Source: Gentiana macrophylla
Lineage: Eukaryota > Streptophyta > Magnoliopsida > Gentianales > Gentianaceae
Direction: 5' to 3'
Assembly: GCA_026214975.1 (NCBI GenBank)
Contig: CM047810.1
Span: 38,805,280-38,869,279, forward strand
DNA length: 64,000 nucleotides
Shown here one piece after another: positions 60,345-64,000 of this stretch. The notes under the pieces are model-generated. The model made no database searches, was not told the DNA's origin, and saw only the letters and a program-made list of their open reading frames with translations. A program made the position numbers and the translations under genes. Position 1 is the first letter of the stretch. Each line of letters starts with the position of its first letter.

Positions 60345-63022
60345 ATCTCCCACTTGCACGAAATGACAAGTAACGATTGTTTTTAGAGCACACCCTTTCT
60401 TATCTTATTCACAACACTCTCCCACTTGCTCTAAAAGCAGTTGAGACATATCCATCAATGCCGTACCCTCCAAGCACTCGACTTGGTACACTGATTAGTT
60501 AGGTTGTCGACTCGAGACGATCTTTAGGATTGAAACGTCGCCGGTCCTTCTAATCAGGCGGTACTCTCTCTCAATATGCTTATGACTTCTTATGACTGAG
60601 AAGATCCTTCTAAGCTATCTCTTCACTGTTTTCATGATGAAGTGATATCGGCTTATCAGACCTGGAATTACTCCCAGACCAAAAGGAAATTCTAAGCACT
60701 ATGTGTAAACACTGAGCCCGAGATCAACATAATGATCATCCTTAATCTGACTACAAGTCAGAATCAGTGTAGTCAACCATATTCAAGTTTGTACCTGAAT
60801 ATACAAGCATATGATTCCTCGTTTTCTAAAGATACTTGAGGACGTACTAAACCGCTACTTATTGCTCAAATCCAAGATTCGATTGCAATTGACTCGTGTT
60901 AAGCTGTCTTGCCCTTATCCTAGAGAGACTCTATCCCATTTTCTCTTTATCCGAAGATTTGGAGAATCATTCCTGAGAGGTAGGGTAGGACTACTCTCGA
61001 TGAATGCTGCAACCGTATAAGCATAATCATCTTATTCAATAAGATAGGTGGGATAGCCAATGACTCATTCTTGTGAATTTGACCGAATTAAATTCTTAGA
61101 ATATTGTCCAATTCTCTCATCCAGAGAATCCTGGCGTGTCAGTTTCCGACTTCAGATAGCACACCCATGTTGTTTCCAACTGTTTCAGTGTTATCATTCA
61201 TGAACACTAATACTACTATTTTACCAATATTGATACCCAGTCTACAAAATACTTATCAATATTCTGGTCAAGTCCACATATTTTAAAACATGCGACTTTT
61301 AATGACCGAGAGGTTCTCTTACATCCACAAAAGACATAAGTCCCGGCAGTCAACCTGCCATTTGTTCTAACCAAGACCCTTCTGTTCCGAATGAATCTAG
61401 ACTCCGTTTTACGGCAAGAAAGTCTCAGGGAATCACCCCTATTTTCTGCTTTCTAACGAATTCTAGCAAGACTGAGTGGTGAGAGAGTTCATGGTCTGGT
61501 TAACTCTCTACTTTTTAGGGAATCACCCCAAGACCACTCAGCTTTGTGCTGAAAGTTAAACTTTCCTATTCATTCGACTCTTTTCGGCATAGAAGAAATT
61601 ACTCCCACTGGGCCTAAGACACTCAAGTGGTTCTACAAGAGGCTGAACAGAATTGGAGTACCAAAACTCCATTCACAGGGATAAGGTTTTCGAACCAACC
61701 TCTCTGATCAGAATCCTATAAAGCCTACAAAGAGCCACAGGTTATCAATCACCCCAACAGACTATAAAGTCCACACAACCATAATGGGTCAATGGTTAAA
61801 CCATACTCCCACTGCGTTCTGGGTGGATTGACATTCTGATCTAGTAGTATTTATCAGTGTAATCACCAACAACCGATGTTGGGCGTGGTCTGATTAAATC
61901 AGATAGTAACTTCCTTTGGGTAACCGTACTCCAAGGTCTAAGGCTGTTACTTATAGATTCTATCAGAAGCCTTGTGACACCAACCGTCACTTTCGATCTC
62001 AAGAATCTTACAACCAACCTTCACTCGTCTCATTAAGGCATTTCACGATCGGTCAAAATCGAGCGTGTATGCAAAATCTCCATCCTACCTTCAAGCATTA
62101 AATGCTAAATGCCTACATTTACGGAAGTGGTGTGAACCGAATTCACTCCTTATCCATAAATTCACTAGCGACTTTCTAGGTAGACTTCTCGGTTTACATA
62201 ATAATGTTAACCGTTATTTTGCAACCAATTATCTTAATCGAGTTTAGCGATTGTATTGTAGTACATCAATAACTATATAGGGCAAGCCTATGGTTTCTTT
62301 CTCATGAGAAACATTCCACTAGGAGGCGGTGAGCATCGATCCCAAGACTATGCTATAGCCTATTTATGAGCATGGAATACTCTATTCTCTCTTTAAAATC
62401 GAGACTCCTCCTCGTATTCTTTTGATAAACTAAATCGCGTTTGAGTAGTTATCGGACAAAATGTCACCACTCAAAAACTCCCACTAGCTTGTGTCTCTCA
62501 CTAGACCCGAAGGTCATGATGAACAAGCTATGTTACCCTTCAAATCTATTACCCTCTCCCGATTGAAAGGAAACTTAGTCATTGTTCCTTTGAGATAGTG
62601 TTCTGGGACGGGAGATAGGAATCACCCTTAGCCGATCGTCGTCTCTTATCTCTAGGATATATGCACTAATTAATAGATATTGAAGGGTCGTTTATCTTAA
62701 TACGGAAACCTTTTACCTTTAATAGTTTTAGATGTGTCACACATACCTATTCAGCTTTTCTTAGTGGTTCTGTCTTTATCAAACAAAAGTCCGAGTCACA
62801 GATTCGTACTACAAACGTCATCTTCACTTTGTTTAAGGCAACTGTAGTATCAAGATGAAAGTGAATCCATTTGTTTCAACGAATCTGTAAACAGAAAAAT
62901 AAATTTTTCTATGATATTTAAGGATAGAATCCAAAATTCATTTCCTTATATCACTCCCACTATTATAGCTGAAACAACTGCCCGTTGTCTACTTTATTAA
63001 TTGTTAATGCACAGCTTCCTTG
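60345..63022 (-). other. Interior of LARD copy C, no recognisable proteins
   Basis: Matches about 31543-33985 of copy A along its length. It includes the TGACTACAAGTCA-type hairpin text (60748 on) seen as TGACTTTAAGTCA in copy B and absent from copy A at that place. Confidence 0.8.
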
Positions 63023-63039
63023 TAGGGGTGGCATTTGGG

Positions 63040-63280
63040 CCGGGCTAGCCTGACCCGGCCCGGACCCGGCCCGGTTTTTGCAGGCCCTAACCCGGCCCTG
63101 AACCCGCCCAGCCCAGCCCGCCCAGCCCGGAATTTTTTTAGGGCCGTGCCCGGTCCTAGCTTCCCCAACCCGTGACCCGCCTGGCCCGGCTCGCAACCCG
63201 GCCCACAACCCGGCCCGCAGACCAGCCCGCCCAGCCCGGCCCTGAACCCGCCCAGCCCGCCCGGCCCGCCCGGCCCTCCT
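63040..63280. repeat. Subterminal CCCGGC repeat zone of the hAT element
   Basis: More than twenty CCCGGC, CCCGCC or CCAGCCCG words in 240 bp, at very high GC, inside an AT-rich window. Such zones are where hAT transposases bind. The long minus-strand Gly/Arg/Ala frame over it is an artefact of the repeats. Confidence 0.85.
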
Positions 63281-63632
63281 CTTTTGAATTTTGAATTTTC
63301 CCCTCACTTTCCCCCTCTTTTGAATTTCCCCCCTCACACTTTCCCCCTAAACCTTTCATTCTACACCTATAAATACCCCTCTATATCATTCATTCTCCTC
63401 ACACTCTCTCTCTCAAATCTCTATCATTCTCAATATTCTCAATATTCTCAAATTCTCAATATTATTATCTTCATATTATCTTATATAATATTAATTACTA
63501 CTTACTAGTTTACTAGTAATTGTAATTTACTACTACAATATTAAATTACTCTATCATATATTCATACTATACTCTTTACTCATTTATAAATTTATACTCT
63601 TTTATACTCTCTAGTCTTTACTATCTACAAAT

Positions 63633-64000
63633 ATGGATAATAATTTTGCACAAGCTTTCGGTGACGAAATTTTTGGTGATATTCCCGTATTCGACTCACA
63701 AGATGTACAAGTTTATCCACTTTCCCAAGATTTTTCGAATTCGAGTTACGGTTCGACGCCACAATTTCAACAATTTGGTATGTATCTATCAATTATTTTT
63801 GTTTTAATTTGTTTTAATTTATTTTTGTTTATTTTAAATTCGTTTTAATCACCATATTTAATTTGTTAGGTGGCGGTGCCGGTAGTGGTAGTGGTAGTGG
63901 TGGTCCTAGTGGTAGTGCCGAAGTACCCTTGGAGGAAACACCAAGTTCTTCCACAGTTCCCGGCGATAAAAAAGAATCGAAATCATTAATTTGGAAATAT
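63633..64000 (+). CDS. hAT transposase, N-terminal part (runs off the window)
   Basis: ATG at 63633, about 260 bp after the TATA box. Exon 1 (63633-63777) encodes an acidic Gln/Ser-rich start (MDNNFAQAFGDEIFGDIPVF). An intron with GTATGT and TTGTTAG ends lies at 63778-63869. Exon 2 starts with a Gly/Ser repeat, then a Pro/Ser/Thr stretch and KKESKSLIWKY at the edge, where the BED zinc finger of plant hAT transposases normally begins. No stop or frame break is visible, so the visible part could be intact. The protein would bind the element ends and cut in the nucleus. Confidence 0.8.

Larger units (their letters stand above)
58634..63022 (-). mobile_element. LARD copy C, left part, interrupted by a hAT element
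   Basis: The 3' LTR (60344-58634 in element orientation) and the adjoining interior match copy A on the same strand. The interior is followed to about 63022, where a hAT transposon begins; the corresponding point in copy A is about 33985. The remaining interior and the 5' LTR lie beyond the window. The right-hand target duplication is therefore not visible. Confidence 0.88.
63023..64000 (+). mobile_element. hAT DNA transposon, left end
   Basis: TAGGGGTGGCATTTGGGCC is the usual plant hAT end (TAGGGGTGGCAA type). The 8 bp before it, CTTCCTTG (63015-63022), match the uninterrupted LARD A sequence and would be one copy of the target duplication. A dense CCCGGCC-repeat zone (63040-63280) forms the subterminal region. 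A TATA box CTATAAATAC (63367 on) and the transposase gene follow. The right end is outside the window. Confidence 0.85.

Noticed and set aside
62963..63337. Minus-strand 124-codon Gly/Arg/Ala-rich frame
   Set aside because: It is a by-product of the CCCGGC repeats in the hAT subterminal zone.

Overview
The window is nuclear DNA of a flowering plant, most likely a eudicot. It is AT-rich and contains spliced plant-type gene remnants (GT..AG introns), a telo-box promoter ahead of box C/D snoRNAs, Stowaway MITEs with CTCCCTCCGTCC-type ends, and layers of nested LTR retrotransposons. I see no intact host protein gene. Nearly all long open frames are broken transposon proteins.

Left part (1-19.4 kb). 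Two or three short exon-like remnants come first (95-244, 1019-1183, 4336-4563; all minus strand, unidentified). They are followed by a candidate inverted-repeat element (1503-3045) and a promoter feeding three tandem C/D snoRNA copies (3676-4323). The snoRNA guide matches the 5' end of 25S rRNA around U44. A Stowaway/mariner element (5846-8074) holds a dead transposase and what looks like a captured host gene piece. A Copia gag remnant, an LTR remnant, nested MITEs and a GC-rich LTR-like block follow. The most unusual object is a 3.7-kb terminal-inverted-repeat element (13710-17422) inserted in a Stowaway. It carries a decayed two-B3-domain (REM-like) gene between two arrays of 21-bp dyads repeated about every 34 bp. 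More MITEs and a MULE transposase remnant close this part.

Middle part (19.5-45 kb). A Copia element with 145-bp LTRs and a CCTTG duplication (19477-27914) holds two further LTR insertions, each with a readable 5-bp target duplication. An older Copia element (pol at 29075-29763 and 38791-40380) is split by LARD copy A. Two LTR-like insertions related to the 23279 solo LTR follow, and then a short Copia remnant (primer site and gag start).

Right part (45-64 kb). A SIRE-like Copia (5' LTR 45131-46603, decayed gag-protease-integrase) holds LARD copy B (48758-57987, duplication AAGTG). LARD copy C (58634 onward, minus strand) is interrupted near 63023 by a hAT transposon, whose transposase gene starts at 63633 and runs off the window.

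The LARDs form one family: about 1.7-1.8 kb LTRs, an initiator-Met tRNA primer site, a GGGAGAT purine tract and about 5.5-5.7 kb of conserved interior with no recognisable gag or pol. They must be moved in trans. The leading candidates for something undescribed are the dyad-array/B3 element and this LARD family.
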